A stretch of 64,000 nucleotides of DNA from Flavipsychrobacter sp. (GCA_016787265.1 JAEUVF010000008.1:1-64000); one strand, 5' to 3'; shown: positions 7,299 through 16,850, counted from the first letter of the stretch. Numbers and translations: made by a program. The notes: generated from the sequence alone by a model not told the origin.

Positions 7299-8510
7299 TT
7301 ATTCCCCTTCATTCGCCTGAAATGTTCCGAAGAACTCAGTCTTGTATGGATAGCGCTCCCGGTACATCTGCCTCACTTTATTCAGGATCGTTGCTCTCAA
7401 CCCCTCCAGGTTCCGGCGCTCTGTCGCAGATACAAATACGCAATTGCCCAGGGTGATATTCTCCCAGCGCTCCCGCACTTCCTCCAGGATCTGGGTTTTC
7501 ACCTCCGGCTCCAGCCACTCGTCAAACACATTCTTCTCATACTGATCCAGCTTGTTGAAGATGGTGATCATCGGCTTCTCGGTTACCTTCAGTTCCTGCA
7601 GGGTTTTATTCACCACATTAAACTGATCCTCGTATTGCGGATGTGATAAATCCACCACATGCAGCAGGATATCCGCCTCGCGCACTTCATCCAGCGTGCT
7701 TTTGAAACTCTCCACCAGGTGGTGAGGTAATTTCCGGATAAATCCTACGGTATCACTTAATAAAAAGGGCGTGGTATCAAATACTACTTTTCGCGTGGTC
7801 GTATCCAGGGTAGCGAATAATTTATTCTCTGCGAATACTTCACTTTTACTCAGGATATTCATCAGGGTACTTTTCCCTACGTTGGTATATCCTACCAGGG
7901 CTACCCGGATAAACTCTCCCCGGTCTTTTCGCTGGGTAAAGGACTGTTTGTCAATTTCACTTAACCGTCGCCGTAAGAGCGCGATTTTCTCCTTCACTAT
8001 CCGGCGGTCCGTTTCAATTTCAGTTTCACCCGGACCCCTGGTTCCAATTCCACCCCCCTGGCGTTCCAGGTGTTTCCACATCCCTTTCAGGCGGGGCAGG
8101 AGGTACTGGTACTGCGCCAGCTCTACCTGGGTTTTGGCCTGCGCAGTTTTCGCACGCCGCGCAAATATGTCCAGGATCAGATCCGACCTGTCAATGGTTT
8201 TTACCCCCAACACTTTTTCAATATTGAGGATCTGCGAGCCGGTCAGTTCATCATCAAATATGACCAGGTTGATTTCCCTTCCGGTTATATAATCCTTGAT
8301 CTCTTCGAGCTTTCCCTTACCCACAAAGGTTTTACTATCCGGATGCGCCAGTTTCTGTGTGAATCGTTTCACAGTTTCCGCCCCGGCTGTCTCCGCCAGG
8401 AATGCCAGCTCATCCAGGTACTCGGCCACCTGCTGCTCATTCTGGTCTTTCTGTACCACACCCACCAGCACGGTGCGTTCATTTTCTGCTATCTGCTTTT
8501 TTTCTATCAA
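7299..8510 (-). CDS. hflX: GTPase HflX, ribosome-splitting factor
   Basis: 403 residues. The HflX N-terminal domain is followed by the family signature GGGIGTRGPGETEIETDRR (about 152-170), a helical linker, and a G domain with the P-loop GYTNVGKST (207-215), DTVGF as G3 and NKLD as G4. HflX binds the large ribosomal subunit and splits stalled or heat-damaged ribosomes using GTP. It is the first gene of a pair with the Rieske protein. The length is typical and nothing is missing. Confidence 0.96.
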   Translation of the reverse strand: MIEKKQIAENERTVLVGVVQKDQNEQQVAEYLDELAFLAETAGAETVKRFTQKLAHPDSKTFVGKGKLEEIKDYITGREINLVIFDDELTGSQILNIEKVLGVKTIDRSDLILDIFARRAKTAQAKTQVELAQYQYLLPRLKGMWKHLERQGGGIGTRGPGETEIETDRRIVKEKIALLRRRLSEIDKQSFTQRKDRGEFIRVALVGYTNVGKSTLMNILSKSEVFAENKLFATLDTTTRKVVFDTTPFLLSDTVGFIRKLPHHLVESFKSTLDEVREADILLHVVDLSHPQYEDQFNVVNKTLQELKVTEKPMITIFNKLDQYEKNVFDEWLEPEVKTQILEEVRERWENITLGNCVFVSATERRNLEGLRATILNKVRQMYRERYPYKTEFFGTFQANEGE

Positions 8511-8559
8511 GGCACTTATATTAAATGTTGCTCAGGTCGGTAAAATTAGCACAAAAAAA

Positions 8560-8577
8560 GCGGGCCATCGGGCCCGC
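8560..8577 (-). terminator. Intrinsic terminator of the outer-membrane-type protein gene
   Basis: A 7-bp GC stem (8560-8566 with 8571-8577) closes a 4-nt loop. On the minus strand it is followed by seven T. It ends the transcript of the gene at 8598-9380 just before hflX. Confidence 0.85.
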
Positions 8578-8597
8578 CTCCTAACTAAACTTTTTTC

Positions 8598-9380
8598 TTA
8601 GAGTCCACTGATCGTTAACCCGACCGACATGGGATGCACAGGAGGTCCCTGGTTGTCCTTGATCAGAGTATTGATCTGGTAGGATCCAAAGATTCCAAAT
8701 GGTCCATAACTGATCCTGGCCGTTGCTGCAATTCTCAAACTATTGAAATATCGTTTGGAGTTGATCTTCTCCGTGTAATTGTTAATGGTGCTTCCGGATT
8801 TGGTCTGGAAGTTCTTCCCTTTGGTATGCGCATTCAGCATGGTTCCCACTTTCGCACCCAGGGCAAATTTCCAGCTCTTGTTGGTGTTCTCCGGATTGGC
8901 TGCGAAACGCAATTCCACTGGTATTTCAGCCCACACGTTTACCAGTTTGTATTTTTTAAAATGATTGGTATCCGCCAGGTTGCGGAAGGCCAGGGTGGGA
9001 CTCGTTCCTGCAATCTTTACCTCCTGTTTGTCAAAGAAAATATTGCTGGATCCGATTCCTACACCTATCCCAACACTGAAACGGGGATCCACTTTAAAGG
9101 GAAAATCCATCATCAGGTACATATTCAGGTGTCTGCCAATGCCCGTCAACTTGATGGAATCCGGTACCTGTGTCCAGGTATCGTAGCCAAACTGGAACAT
9201 GAAATGGTCATTCGCACGGTTGCTCAGTTTTACTTTGCTCCAGTCTTTCTTTGGTTTGGATGCTACTTTCTCCTTGATGGGAGGTATAGGTGCAGCTGGA
9301 TTTTTTACAGTGGTATCCGTCTGAGCCTGAACTGCAAGGGTCAGCAGGAGGGCAGACAAAACGGCTGAAATTTTTCTCAT
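8598..9380 (-). CDS. Outer membrane beta-barrel-type hypothetical protein
   Basis: 260 residues. An N-terminal signal peptide is clear (ALLLTLAVQAQ, cleavage near residue 20), followed by a Pro/Lys-rich linker (about 28-55) and alternating hydrophobic/polar strands through to a C-terminus ending in VGLTISGL, as in porin-family outer membrane proteins of Bacteroidota. No enzymatic motif is seen. It is transcribed alone: two candidate -7 elements lie upstream and a strong terminator lies 20 bp downstream. A general structural or transport role is possible, but I cannot assign a function. Confidence 0.7.
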   Translation of the reverse strand: MRKISAVLSALLLTLAVQAQTDTTVKNPAAPIPPIKEKVASKPKKDWSKVKLSNRANDHFMFQFGYDTWTQVPDSIKLTGIGRHLNMYLMMDFPFKVDPRFSVGIGVGIGSSNIFFDKQEVKIAGTSPTLAFRNLADTNHFKKYKLVNVWAEIPVELRFAANPENTNKSWKFALGAKVGTMLNAHTKGKNFQTKSGSTINNYTEKINSKRYFNSLRIAATARISYGPFGIFGSYQINTLIKDNQGPPVHPMSVGLTISGL

Positions 9381-9396
9381 ACTAGTTGATAAAGCG

Positions 9397-9404
9397 CAAA
9401 TCTA
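9397..9404 (-). promoter_or_regulatory. Candidate -7 element before the outer-membrane-type protein gene
   Basis: TAGATTTG on the minus strand fits TAnnTTTG and lies 16 nt before the start codon. No clear -33 TTG accompanies it. Confidence 0.35.
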
Positions 9405-9489
9405 TCGGTTGGACTGCCAGGGTCCTTCCTTCACGTTGTTAATGTTATTAAAAACCACAGCCGGTTATAGGTTCCAGCTGAAGCGAGCG

Positions 9490-9517
9490 CAAAAATAGGG
9501 CTTTTCCTGCTGACCAA
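9490..9517 (-). promoter_or_regulatory. Candidate promoter upstream of the outer-membrane-type protein gene
   Basis: TATTTTTG (9497 down to 9490) with TTG (9517-9515) 17 nt upstream resembles the Bacteroidota -7/-33 pair. It would give a leader of about 100 nt. Confidence 0.45.
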
Positions 9518-9522
9518 CGCGA

Positions 9523-10566
9523 TTAGAGACTAACCACCCGTTTTTCCCGATGGCTTTGCTGGGCTGCATCCAGTACGGTCATTGTTTTAATGGCATCCGC
9601 CACCGGCACGGGATTCGGAGCTCCATTTACCAGGGTTTGATATACATCTTCAAAAAATCCCATGTAATTGCCAGGGGTAGACCGGGTTTCTTTACGCACC
9701 AACTGACCATCTATCAGGGTGTGCAGGAGTCCATCTGCCTTTTCCGGCGCCGGGCACCAGGCATCCAGGGAGGGGATCGTTCCTTTTAGTAATTCTGTTT
9801 CCTGCAGATCAGATCGCTCCTGGATAAAAGTTCCGTTCATGCCCTGCAATACAAATGCAGGAACCGTTTCACGCGCCACCACAGTTGCTTTGAGTCGCAC
9901 CCGCATGCGGGGATAAAACAGCAGCATCTCAAAATAATCGTTGCTCTCCACTGAATCCCTGAGGGTCATAATATCTGCAAAAACAGCCTGTGGCCAGCCG
10001 AACAATTGCAGGGTCTGGTCGGTGAGATGCGATCCCAAATCATGCAACACCCCTGCTCCCGGCAGGTTTTTTTCCTTATGCGCTTTACCACTGGGTTCGG
10101 TTCGAAACCGGTCATATCGGAATTCAACTTCCCGGATTTCCCCCAGCCAACCTTTGTCCACTACCTCCTTGATGGCATGATAATCTCCATCATAGCGGCG
10201 GTTCTGATACACGATCAAATGCAGGTTTTTGTCTTTCGCCAGTTGATCCAGCTCGGCAGCTTCTGCCGCATTCGTGGTTACAGGTTTTTCAACGATTACA
10301 TGTTTGCCTGCCAGCAATGCCTGTTTGGTAAAATCAAAATGTGTCTGCGTAGGCGTATTCACAATTATCAGCTCGATGGAATCATCCGCTAATAACTCTT
10401 CTACTGAACGAACCAGTTTACTATGCGGGTACCTGCCCCTTGATTCATCGTTATGGCGCTCAACGATCGCCGTTAGTTCATAACCAGGATGATTGTCTAC
10501 GAAGGGAGCATGAAACAGTTTGCCGCTCATGCCGAAGGAACAGATGCCGGTATGGATGATTCTCAT
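9523..10566 (-). CDS. Gfo/Idh/MocA family oxidoreductase
   Basis: About 347 residues from the ATG at 10566, chosen because the sequence from there (MRIIHTGICSFGMSG) begins the Rossmann fold. An ATG 39 nt upstream would only add an unlikely tail. The family hallmark EKP occurs in GKHVIVEKPVT, and the downstream substrate-binding domain has the catalytic-type HDLGSHLTDQ. There is no signal peptide, so it is a cytoplasmic NAD(P)-dependent sugar or inositol dehydrogenase of undefined substrate. It is divergent from the sulfatase gene. The start codons are 80 bp apart, so they may share a control region. Confidence 0.88.
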   Translation of the reverse strand: MRIIHTGICSFGMSGKLFHAPFVDNHPGYELTAIVERHNDESRGRYPHSKLVRSVEELLADDSIELIIVNTPTQTHFDFTKQALLAGKHVIVEKPVTTNAAEAAELDQLAKDKNLHLIVYQNRRYDGDYHAIKEVVDKGWLGEIREVEFRYDRFRTEPSGKAHKEKNLPGAGVLHDLGSHLTDQTLQLFGWPQAVFADIMTLRDSVESNDYFEMLLFYPRMRVRLKATVVARETVPAFVLQGMNGTFIQERSDLQETELLKGTIPSLDAWCPAPEKADGLLHTLIDGQLVRKETRSTPGNYMGFFEDVYQTLVNGAPNPVPVADAIKTMTVLDAAQQSHREKRVVSL

Positions 10567-10646
10567 GCCCTCTAAAATACACCCTTCAATCGAAAGAGAT
10601 AACATTTTCGGAATTAATGGTTATCTTTTTTGCCAAACATTTTGAA

Positions 10647-12155
10647 ATGAAACAGTTGCTTGCAGCTTTCCTGTTGGGTTCTTTTTTTACCGCTTCACAA
10701 GCACAGGAAAAACTGAATGTGGTTTTTATTCTCACAGATGATCATCGCCACGATGCCATGGGCTTTACTGGTCGCATTCCCTGGCTGCAAACACCTTTTA
10801 TGGATAAAATGGCCAAAGAAGGAGTGTGGGTGAAAAATGCTACTGTTACTACTGCACTCTGTTCTCCTTCCCGTGCTTCTATTTTAACCGGGCAATATGC
10901 ACATACTCATACGGTAGTAGATAATTTTTCTCCCCTGCCTCCCAATCTCCGTTTCTTCCCGGAATACCTGCAAAAAGCAGGTTACCAGACCGGCTTCTTT
11001 GGCAAATGGCATATGGGTCACCAGGGCGATCAGCCTCAAAAAGGTTTTCATCATTGGGAGAGTTTCACGGGACAGGGAGTATATTTCAATCCCCGCCTCA
11101 ATATCAATGGCGAACACATTCAATACAAGGACAGTACCTATATCACCGATCTGCTGACAGATCATGCGGTGGAATGGATTCGCAAACAGAAAAAGGGTCA
11201 ACCTTTCTTCGCCTATATCTCACATAAAGGTGTACACGATGAATTCATGCCTGCACCCCGGCACCGTGGGCGTTATGCCAATAAACCAATTCCCTATCCT
11301 TCTACCATAAACCTCACGGCGAAACCAAACAGCAAGATCTTCGGTGATACAACCCTGTTACCGTTAGCCCATCGCGCAGCTGCAGATCCCGCTTACAATG
11401 TGAAAGATATTCCCTCCTGGGTTTGGGCGCAACGCAATAGCTGGCACGGAGTGGACTTCATGTACAATGGCCGCGTCTGGTTTGATGAATTCTATCGCCG
11501 CTACTGTGAAACCCTGCTGGCGGTGGATGAAAGCATCGGTCGTATTATGCAAACCCTCAAAGAAACCGGCCAGGATAAAAATACCATCCTCGTATATATG
11601 GGAGATAATGGTTTCCTCATGGGCGAACATGGCCTGATCGACAAACGCAACATGTATGAAGAGAGCCAGAAAGTGCCGTTGCTGGTGTATGCACCGGAAC
11701 ATATCAAAGGCGGACAAATTCTTGATGCCGTGATCCAGAACATTGATATCGCCCCCACAGTATTGGACATTGCGCGTGTTGAAAAGCCATCGCAAATGCA
11801 GGGCTATTCTTTTCTGCCTTTACTGAAAGGAGCCAAAATTGCCTGGCGCAGTAAAGCTTTTTATGAATATTACTGGGAGTATTCCTTCCCGCAAACGCCT
11901 ACCACTTTTGGCGTGCGCGATGGAAAGTATAAGTTCATTTATTACCCCGGTGTATGGGATATCAGTGAGCTGTACGACCTGGAAGCAGATCCTGAAGAAA
12001 AGCGCAATCTCTGGCGCCATCCGGATCACCAGGAAACCGTATTAAGACTGCGCAATGAACTCTGGGACTGGCTGGAAAAAACAGGCGGGATGCAGATTCC
12101 CCTGAAACGCATCACAGAGAAGCGGGGCGATTATGGGAACCATCAATTGTACTGA
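10647..12155 (+). CDS. Secreted sulfatase (S1 family)
   Basis: About 502 residues from the ATG at 10647. That start puts a clean signal peptide first (MKQLLAAFLLGSFFTASQAQ); an upstream ATG at 10617 is less likely. The formylglycine signature is CSPSR. Counted from 10647 its Cys is residue 72, and metal ligands Asp31-Asp32 occur in LTDDHRHD. MGDNGFLMGEHG carries further metal-site residues. Family members remove sulfate esters from glycans in the periplasm or outside the cell. Activity needs a Cys-to-formylglycine maturase, and none is in this window apart from an unassigned radical SAM protein at 62298. The gene end overlaps the convergent GNAT gene by 44 bp. Confidence 0.92.
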   Translation: MKQLLAAFLLGSFFTASQAQEKLNVVFILTDDHRHDAMGFTGRIPWLQTPFMDKMAKEGVWVKNATVTTALCSPSRASILTGQYAHTHTVVDNFSPLPPNLRFFPEYLQKAGYQTGFFGKWHMGHQGDQPQKGFHHWESFTGQGVYFNPRLNINGEHIQYKDSTYITDLLTDHAVEWIRKQKKGQPFFAYISHKGVHDEFMPAPRHRGRYANKPIPYPSTINLTAKPNSKIFGDTTLLPLAHRAAADPAYNVKDIPSWVWAQRNSWHGVDFMYNGRVWFDEFYRRYCETLLAVDESIGRIMQTLKETGQDKNTILVYMGDNGFLMGEHGLIDKRNMYEESQKVPLLVYAPEHIKGGQILDAVIQNIDIAPTVLDIARVEKPSQMQGYSFLPLLKGAKIAWRSKAFYEYYWEYSFPQTPTTFGVRDGKYKFIYYPGVWDISELYDLEADPEEKRNLWRHPDHQETVLRLRNELWDWLEKTGGMQIPLKRITEKRGDYGNHQLY

Positions 12156-12639
12156 TCATATCATAGTTGGCACCCTCCCATTCGAAATACCCGACAATCC
12201 GGAATCCATTTTTCAGGTAGAAATTCACGGCGCGGATATTGGCACACTGAACCCCGCCCCATAGGATCAATTGTGTAATGCGGGCTGCTTTTAAAATGGG
12301 GAGGGCTTGCTCTAGCATTGTGACTCCGAGCCCCCTTCCCTGGAAACCATCACCCAGTACCGGCGCATAGGATGCGGTGTGCTGGTCAAGGACGATTCCA
12401 TATTGCTGATAGCGATCGCGCTCCCAGGTGAAGGCTCCTTTTAGAAAAACCTGGTAACCTGCCAGTTCATCATCAACAAATGAAAGCAACATCAGGTAAG
12501 CCGGATCAGCAATCTGTTGCAGGATGGTTTCCCGATCCATGGGATGCGGTGCATACAACCTGCGGGTTGCTTCCTGCAACTGCTGGTAAAAGCTTACAAT
12601 ACTGTCACAATCAGCGGCGGTGGCGATTCGGGTGTGCAT
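12112..12639 (-). CDS. GNAT family N-acetyltransferase
   Basis: 175 residues. The acetyl-CoA binding motif A reads GDGFQGRGLGVTML (about 96-109), followed by a motif B-like NIRAVNFYLKNGFRIVGYFEW. The substrate is unknown; the sequence gives no specific hint. It is the last gene of a minus-strand run with the methyltransferase (5 bp upstream) and the DUF1275 protein. Its 3' end runs 44 bp into the sulfatase gene on the other strand. Confidence 0.87.
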   Translation of the reverse strand: MHTRIATAADCDSIVSFYQQLQEATRRLYAPHPMDRETILQQIADPAYLMLLSFVDDELAGYQVFLKGAFTWERDRYQQYGIVLDQHTASYAPVLGDGFQGRGLGVTMLEQALPILKAARITQLILWGGVQCANIRAVNFYLKNGFRIVGYFEWEGANYDMISTIDGSHNRPASL

Positions 12640-12644
12640 AATGG

Positions 12645-13289
12645 TTAGCTTACCTTAAACAGCAGACTGAGGATGCGGGGCAGCTCGCGATTGTCTTCAT
12701 CAAACCACTCTTTCAGTTCTGCCAATTCAAATCCCTGTGCTTTGGCTGCAGCATAAAATTCGCTTACATGGTGATTGAAACAGGTTACCACCTGTTGGCC
12801 TTCCGCTGTTTCGAATCTTGCCTTGGTTCCGGTATATTGTTTAAAGGGATGTAGTTCTCCCACATATACATAACCGTTAAGTTGCATCACTTCTTTCAAC
12901 TTTGCAAAGATGCTGTCAAGGTTTTCAATATGTTCCAATACCAGGCTAAAGGTTGCGAGGTCATAAGGTCCTTTGGCAAATTGCCAGTCCTGCGTGATAT
13001 CAGCTTGTATGAATGCCACCTGCGGCGAGTTGATTTTTTCTCTTGCCCTGGTCAGCATGCCTTCCGACAAATCAACTGCGGTGATCTGTTCCGCAATTGT
13101 CAACAGCCATTCCGTATTCTTGCCGGTACCACAGCCAATCTCCAGACAGTTCCTAAAACGGCGATCTGCAAGCAAAGTTCTTAAGCTGATCGCTTCCAGG
13201 TCCCGCGTGCGGTTTTTATTGCTATCATAAATTTCAGCCCATTGGTTATAGGCCGATGAAACGTTCGACATAGTGTTGAGTTGCTCCAA
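12645..13289 (-). CDS. Class I SAM-dependent methyltransferase
   Basis: 214 residues. SAM-binding motif I is LEIGCGTGKNTEWL (about 45-58), with the acidic motif II (TAVDLSEGML) and post-I region AFIQADITQDW behind it. The fold resembles ubiquinone/small-molecule methyltransferases of the Methyltransf_11/25 group. The substrate cannot be inferred. A second ATG six codons in (13271) is an alternative start. It begins directly at the DUF1275 gene stop, so the two are likely one transcript. Confidence 0.88.
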   Translation of the reverse strand: MEQLNTMSNVSSAYNQWAEIYDSNKNRTRDLEAISLRTLLADRRFRNCLEIGCGTGKNTEWLLTIAEQITAVDLSEGMLTRAREKINSPQVAFIQADITQDWQFAKGPYDLATFSLVLEHIENLDSIFAKLKEVMQLNGYVYVGELHPFKQYTGTKARFETAEGQQVVTCFNHHVSEFYAAAKAQGFELAELKEWFDEDNRELPRILSLLFKVS

Positions 13290-13290
13290 A

Positions 13291-14028
13291 TTATTTTGAT
13301 TGACGGGCTGCTTTCATTTTTCGTTGCACCACCAGCACGCGTAATTTAATGGCATCGTATAATAAGCCAGCCAGCAAAAGAAATACAGCAACTAACAGGA
13401 TATGCAATCCAACCCTGCTAAAGGGTAATCCTCCTGCAATGCCTCCGAGAAAGAAAAACCCAATGATGGTCAGTCGCAGGCGAATAGAGGATCGCAATCT
13501 TTCCTGCTGCTCTTCCTTCTTGTAAAAAAATAACTGCGACAGTTCAATTCCGAGGTCAGTAAACAAACCGGTCAGGTGAGTCGTGCGTACGGTTGCATTG
13601 GATAAACTGGTCACCAGTGAGTTTTGCATGCCCATACTGAAGAGCAGTATATAGGCAAGCGAATTCGGATGCGTTTGAATAATTTTTGGCCCGGCCAGCG
13701 CAGCAATCAGCAGGAGCCCGGCTTCAATCAGTACGGGCCGCAGAAAGGCTTTTTTCTCACTGTGTCGAAGTCCCGCTTCCACCAGCAGATTCGAAAAAAA
13801 AGATCCTGCCAGGAAAAACAGGATGTAAAGGAAATAGGCAAATCCCTCCCAGAGTTTCCACTTCATCACCTCCTCCATGAAGAAGGCAAAATGACCGGTT
13901 ACATTGGTGGTTAATTGCTGTATGGATAGGAATCCAACCACATTCACCATGCCTGCTACAAAAGAAAGCAGGGAGGCGATTGCCAGGTTATGTTGAAAAG
14001 TGCGCGTCTTGCCGCGATGTTTAAACAT
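13291..14028 (-). CDS. YoaK/DUF1275 family membrane protein
   Basis: About 245 residues from the ATG at 14028, preferred over an upstream ATG at 14106 because the conserved family sequence starts there. Six or so hydrophobic segments are visible, with the family features GMVNVVGF early on and MGMQNSLVTSLSNATVRTTHLTG in the middle. DUF1275 proteins are inner-membrane proteins of unknown biochemical function. It leads a three-gene minus-strand set with a methyltransferase and an acetyltransferase. Nothing in the neighbourhood defines a substrate. Confidence 0.85.
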   Translation of the reverse strand: MFKHRGKTRTFQHNLAIASLLSFVAGMVNVVGFLSIQQLTTNVTGHFAFFMEEVMKWKLWEGFAYFLYILFFLAGSFFSNLLVEAGLRHSEKKAFLRPVLIEAGLLLIAALAGPKIIQTHPNSLAYILLFSMGMQNSLVTSLSNATVRTTHLTGLFTDLGIELSQLFFYKKEEQQERLRSSIRLRLTIIGFFFLGGIAGGLPFSRVGLHILLVAVFLLLAGLLYDAIKLRVLVVQRKMKAARQSK

Positions 14029-14209
14029 AGTCAATGAAGGTCCTGATTTTTTTAGCAGAAAAATATATGGTAAATATTTTATACGCGTAAAAAATTTTGG
14101 GTACAATTTATAGAATTGCGGCTTTTTGCGGTATTTATTTCAGTGTAATTGCCCGCTATTTCTTCTTTAATGCTGTATTTTCCTGCATAAACCAGATAAA
14201 TACTGCATT

Positions 14210-16579
14210 ATGAAAAAAACGCTACTACTTTTTTCAGTATGTATTTGGGCGATGCTTGGCCTAAATGCACAAACACCTAAGAGAGAATTCCGGGGCGCCT
14301 GGATTGCCAGTTATTTTGGGATCGACTGGCCCAACCGGAACCAGACTCCTGCCCAACAGCAGGCTGCCCTGATTTCCATCCTGGATCACCACAAAGCAAC
14401 CGGTATCACCACCATTTTCCTGCAGGTCAGAAGTCAGTCGGATGCCCTCTATCCGAGTGAGCTGGAACCCTGGTCCAACGACCTTACCGGCCTCCAGGGG
14501 CGTGCCCCCAATCCTCTTTGGGATCCCCTGGCTTTCGCTATTGAAGAAGCACACAAAAGAGGAATGGAATTACATGCCTGGATCAATCCCTATCGGGCCG
14601 TCGGCAATGCCGCCAACCTGCCTTCCTTTGCAGATAACCATATCGCTAAGCAGCATCCGGAATGGCTGATCAGCACCGGAGTGCTGAGAACACTGGATCC
14701 TGGTATTCCGGGTGTACGGGATCATATCAATGCCGTGATTTCGGATATTGTTTCACGTTATGATGTGGATGGCATTCATTTCGATGATTATTTTTATCCC
14801 AATGCCGCTTTTAACGATGATGCTACTTATGCAGCTGATCCGCGCGGCATCGCTGACCGGGCCGACTGGCGCAGGGATAATGTAAACCTGCTCGTAACCA
14901 GGATCAATCAAACCATTAAACAAATCAAGCCCTGGGTTGAATTTGGTATTTCGCCTTCCGGCATTTATCGTAACAGTACAGATCCTTCAATTGGTTCTGC
15001 TACCTCCGGCTTGCAGCATTATTCTCAACTCTATGCGGATAGTAAAAAATGGTTGCAGGAAGGATGGATCGATTACCTGGCACCACAGGTGTACTGGTAT
15101 ATCGGTCAGCCCGGTGCCAACTATGGCATCGTTACGCCCTGGTGGAATAACAACAGTTTCGGCAGAAGAATCTATATCGGTTTGGCGGGTTATAAAGTAA
15201 ACGATCCTGCACAGGGCGTGAACTGGGCCAATCCCTCCCAGATCCCCAACCAGGTGAGGTTGAACCGCAGCCTGCCCAATATATCCGGACAGGCAGTATA
15301 CAACACGGCTAGCCTGAGAAGCACCACCAAACTGGGTTTCAGGGATTCACTGCGACTTGATTTTTACAGTCGTCCTGCACTGCAACCCACCATGCCCTGG
15401 ATTGATGCAGTGGCTCCCGATGCCGCCACGGATTTGAGAGTGATTAAATTTGGTGCATCACACAACCTGCTGAAATGGAAAAAGCCCGCAGCTGCAGGAG
15501 ATGAACTGAATCGCGTAAGGCAGTTCGCGATATACCGTGCTTCCAGTACCAATATTGATATTGAAACATCGGAGAACCTGATTGCTATTACCAACCAGGA
15601 TGAAACTTCTTTTGAAGACCATTCTGTGGAGCCGGATCAAACCTATTATTACCTCGTGACTTCCCTGGATCGCCTGCACAATGAAAGTGCACCTTCCAAT
15701 ACCGCAACTTTCCAGTTGCCTGTTATTGTATGTCCGGCTAACCAGCAGTCCGTTTTGGATGAAAACTGCAGTGTAGCAGTGCCCGATTTCACAGCCGGTC
15801 TCCCGGTTCAGGAAGATATTACGTACTCACAGGAGCCTTTGGCCGGTACAGTTGTATCAGGCGCTGGAACTACTACTATTACACTCCGCGCTACTGATAT
15901 TGGAGGTAATACCAGCACCTGCAGTTTTGAATGGACAAGGGTGGATGAGACTGCGCCTTTGATTGCCGGACTGCAAACAGATAAAACGATATTGAAAGTT
16001 CCCAATCATAAAATGAATGAGGTGGCGGTGAATTATACCGTGAGCGACAATTGCGGACCGGTTACTGTTTCACTTGCTGTAAACAGCAATGAGCCGGTGA
16101 ATGGAACAGGAGATGGAAACACCTCACCTGATTGGGAGATCCTCAACAACAACCTGGTTAAACTCAGGGCTGAACGTTCCGGAACTGGTTCAGGCAGAAT
16201 TTATACTATTACGGTAACTGCGACGGATGCGGCAGGCAATGAATCTACTGCTTCCACTGAAGTGCGCGTTCCACATTCAGCAGCTGCTTCCACTTCTTCA
16301 ACTGAAGCTGCGGCAATGGAAAACAGTCAGCCGGTTGGTAACTGGGTGAAACTGCTGCCCAATCCAACCACCACCAGCTTTACGCTTCGCTTACTCGGAA
16401 CCGGTAGCCAGCAGGTGAAACTGCGTATGCTGGATCTGGATGGGCGTGTGATTGAATCACGTGCAGGCATAGCCGACAACGCAACCCTGCAATTCGGTGG
16501 TAATTATCGTCCCGGTAATTATTTTGTCGAAATACAAAGAGGAAAAGAACGATTGGTGCTGAAGCTGATCAAACAATAA
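14210..16579 (+). CDS. GHL10 family glycosidase with Fn3/HYR modules and T9SS sorting domain
   Basis: 789 residues. The signal peptide (MKKTLLLFSVCIWAMLGLNAQ) is followed by a GHL10/DUF187 glycoside hydrolase-like barrel (about 25-330) with REFRGAWIASYFGIDWP, HAWINPYRA and DGIHFDDYFYP. Then come a fibronectin type III module (about 400-510), an HYR-like module (510-580) with paired cysteines, a further Ig-like segment, and a C-terminal domain (about 712-789) with LLPNPTTTSFTLRL and GNYFVEI. That last pattern is a type A T9SS sorting signal, so the protein should be exported through the outer membrane and anchored or released. GHL10 members act on glycans, in some cases peptidoglycan-like ones. 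A shorter paralogue without the extra modules is at 60503. Confidence 0.9.
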   Translation: MKKTLLLFSVCIWAMLGLNAQTPKREFRGAWIASYFGIDWPNRNQTPAQQQAALISILDHHKATGITTIFLQVRSQSDALYPSELEPWSNDLTGLQGRAPNPLWDPLAFAIEEAHKRGMELHAWINPYRAVGNAANLPSFADNHIAKQHPEWLISTGVLRTLDPGIPGVRDHINAVISDIVSRYDVDGIHFDDYFYPNAAFNDDATYAADPRGIADRADWRRDNVNLLVTRINQTIKQIKPWVEFGISPSGIYRNSTDPSIGSATSGLQHYSQLYADSKKWLQEGWIDYLAPQVYWYIGQPGANYGIVTPWWNNNSFGRRIYIGLAGYKVNDPAQGVNWANPSQIPNQVRLNRSLPNISGQAVYNTASLRSTTKLGFRDSLRLDFYSRPALQPTMPWIDAVAPDAATDLRVIKFGASHNLLKWKKPAAAGDELNRVRQFAIYRASSTNIDIETSENLIAITNQDETSFEDHSVEPDQTYYYLVTSLDRLHNESAPSNTATFQLPVIVCPANQQSVLDENCSVAVPDFTAGLPVQEDITYSQEPLAGTVVSGAGTTTITLRATDIGGNTSTCSFEWTRVDETAPLIAGLQTDKTILKVPNHKMNEVAVNYTVSDNCGPVTVSLAVNSNEPVNGTGDGNTSPDWEILNNNLVKLRAERSGTGSGRIYTITVTATDAAGNESTASTEVRVPHSAAASTSSTEAAAMENSQPVGNWVKLLPNPTTTSFTLRLLGTGSQQVKLRMLDLDGRVIESRAGIADNATLQFGGNYRPGNYFVEIQRGKERLVLKLIKQ

Positions 16580-16587
16580 AAAATAAA

Positions 16588-16620
16588 AGGGGCTGCATGT
16601 TAAATGCAGCCCCTCTTTTT
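16588..16620 (+). terminator. Intrinsic terminator after the GHL10 gene
   Basis: An 11-bp stem (16588-16598 with 16604-16614) and 5-nt loop, followed by CTTTTTT on the plus strand. The sequence before it is A-rich, so it may also stop transcription of the minus-strand tRNA gene. Confidence 0.85.
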
Positions 16621-16622
16621 TG

Positions 16623-16696
16623 TGGGCCCTGCCGGGCTCGAACCAGCGACCCTCTGATTATGAGTCAGATGCTCTAACCGACTGAGCTAAGGGCCC
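16623..16696 (-). tRNA. tRNA with CAU anticodon (Met elongator or Ile2)
   Basis: A 74-nt cloverleaf on the minus strand. The acceptor stem GGGCCCT pairs with AGGGCCC, the anticodon arm CTGACTCATAATCAG shows CAT, and the T-arm contains GGTTCGAGCC. The discriminator is A. The acceptor and T-arm (CCTTAGCTCAG, GGTCGCTGG) look more like the lysidine-modified tRNA-Ile2 of E. coli than its elongator tRNA-Met, so the amino acid is not certain. Confidence 0.92.
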
Positions 16697-16739
16697 TTCC
16701 TCTTGCGAGGCGCCATCCCAAAAATGGTTTGGCAGGCCG

Positions 16740-16747
16740 CAAAAATA
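16740..16747 (-). promoter_or_regulatory. -7 element of the CAU tRNA gene
   Basis: TATTTTTG on the minus strand, identical to the element before tRNA-Asn and at a similar distance (about 44 nt) from the tRNA 5' end. No clear -33 TTG is visible. Confidence 0.45.
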
Positions 16748-16850
16748 TAAAAACCCCGGCGATTTGCGCCTGCCTGAAAAAAATATTCCGCAACTGATTC
16801 AATATTGTACATTTATACCTCGATTTTGCTTTTAACTGCTGCTGCTAAAC

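Noticed and set aside
8634-9368. 244-codon frame opposite the outer-membrane-type protein
   Set aside because: The minus-strand frame has a signal peptide, promoter candidates and a terminator; this frame has no such support.
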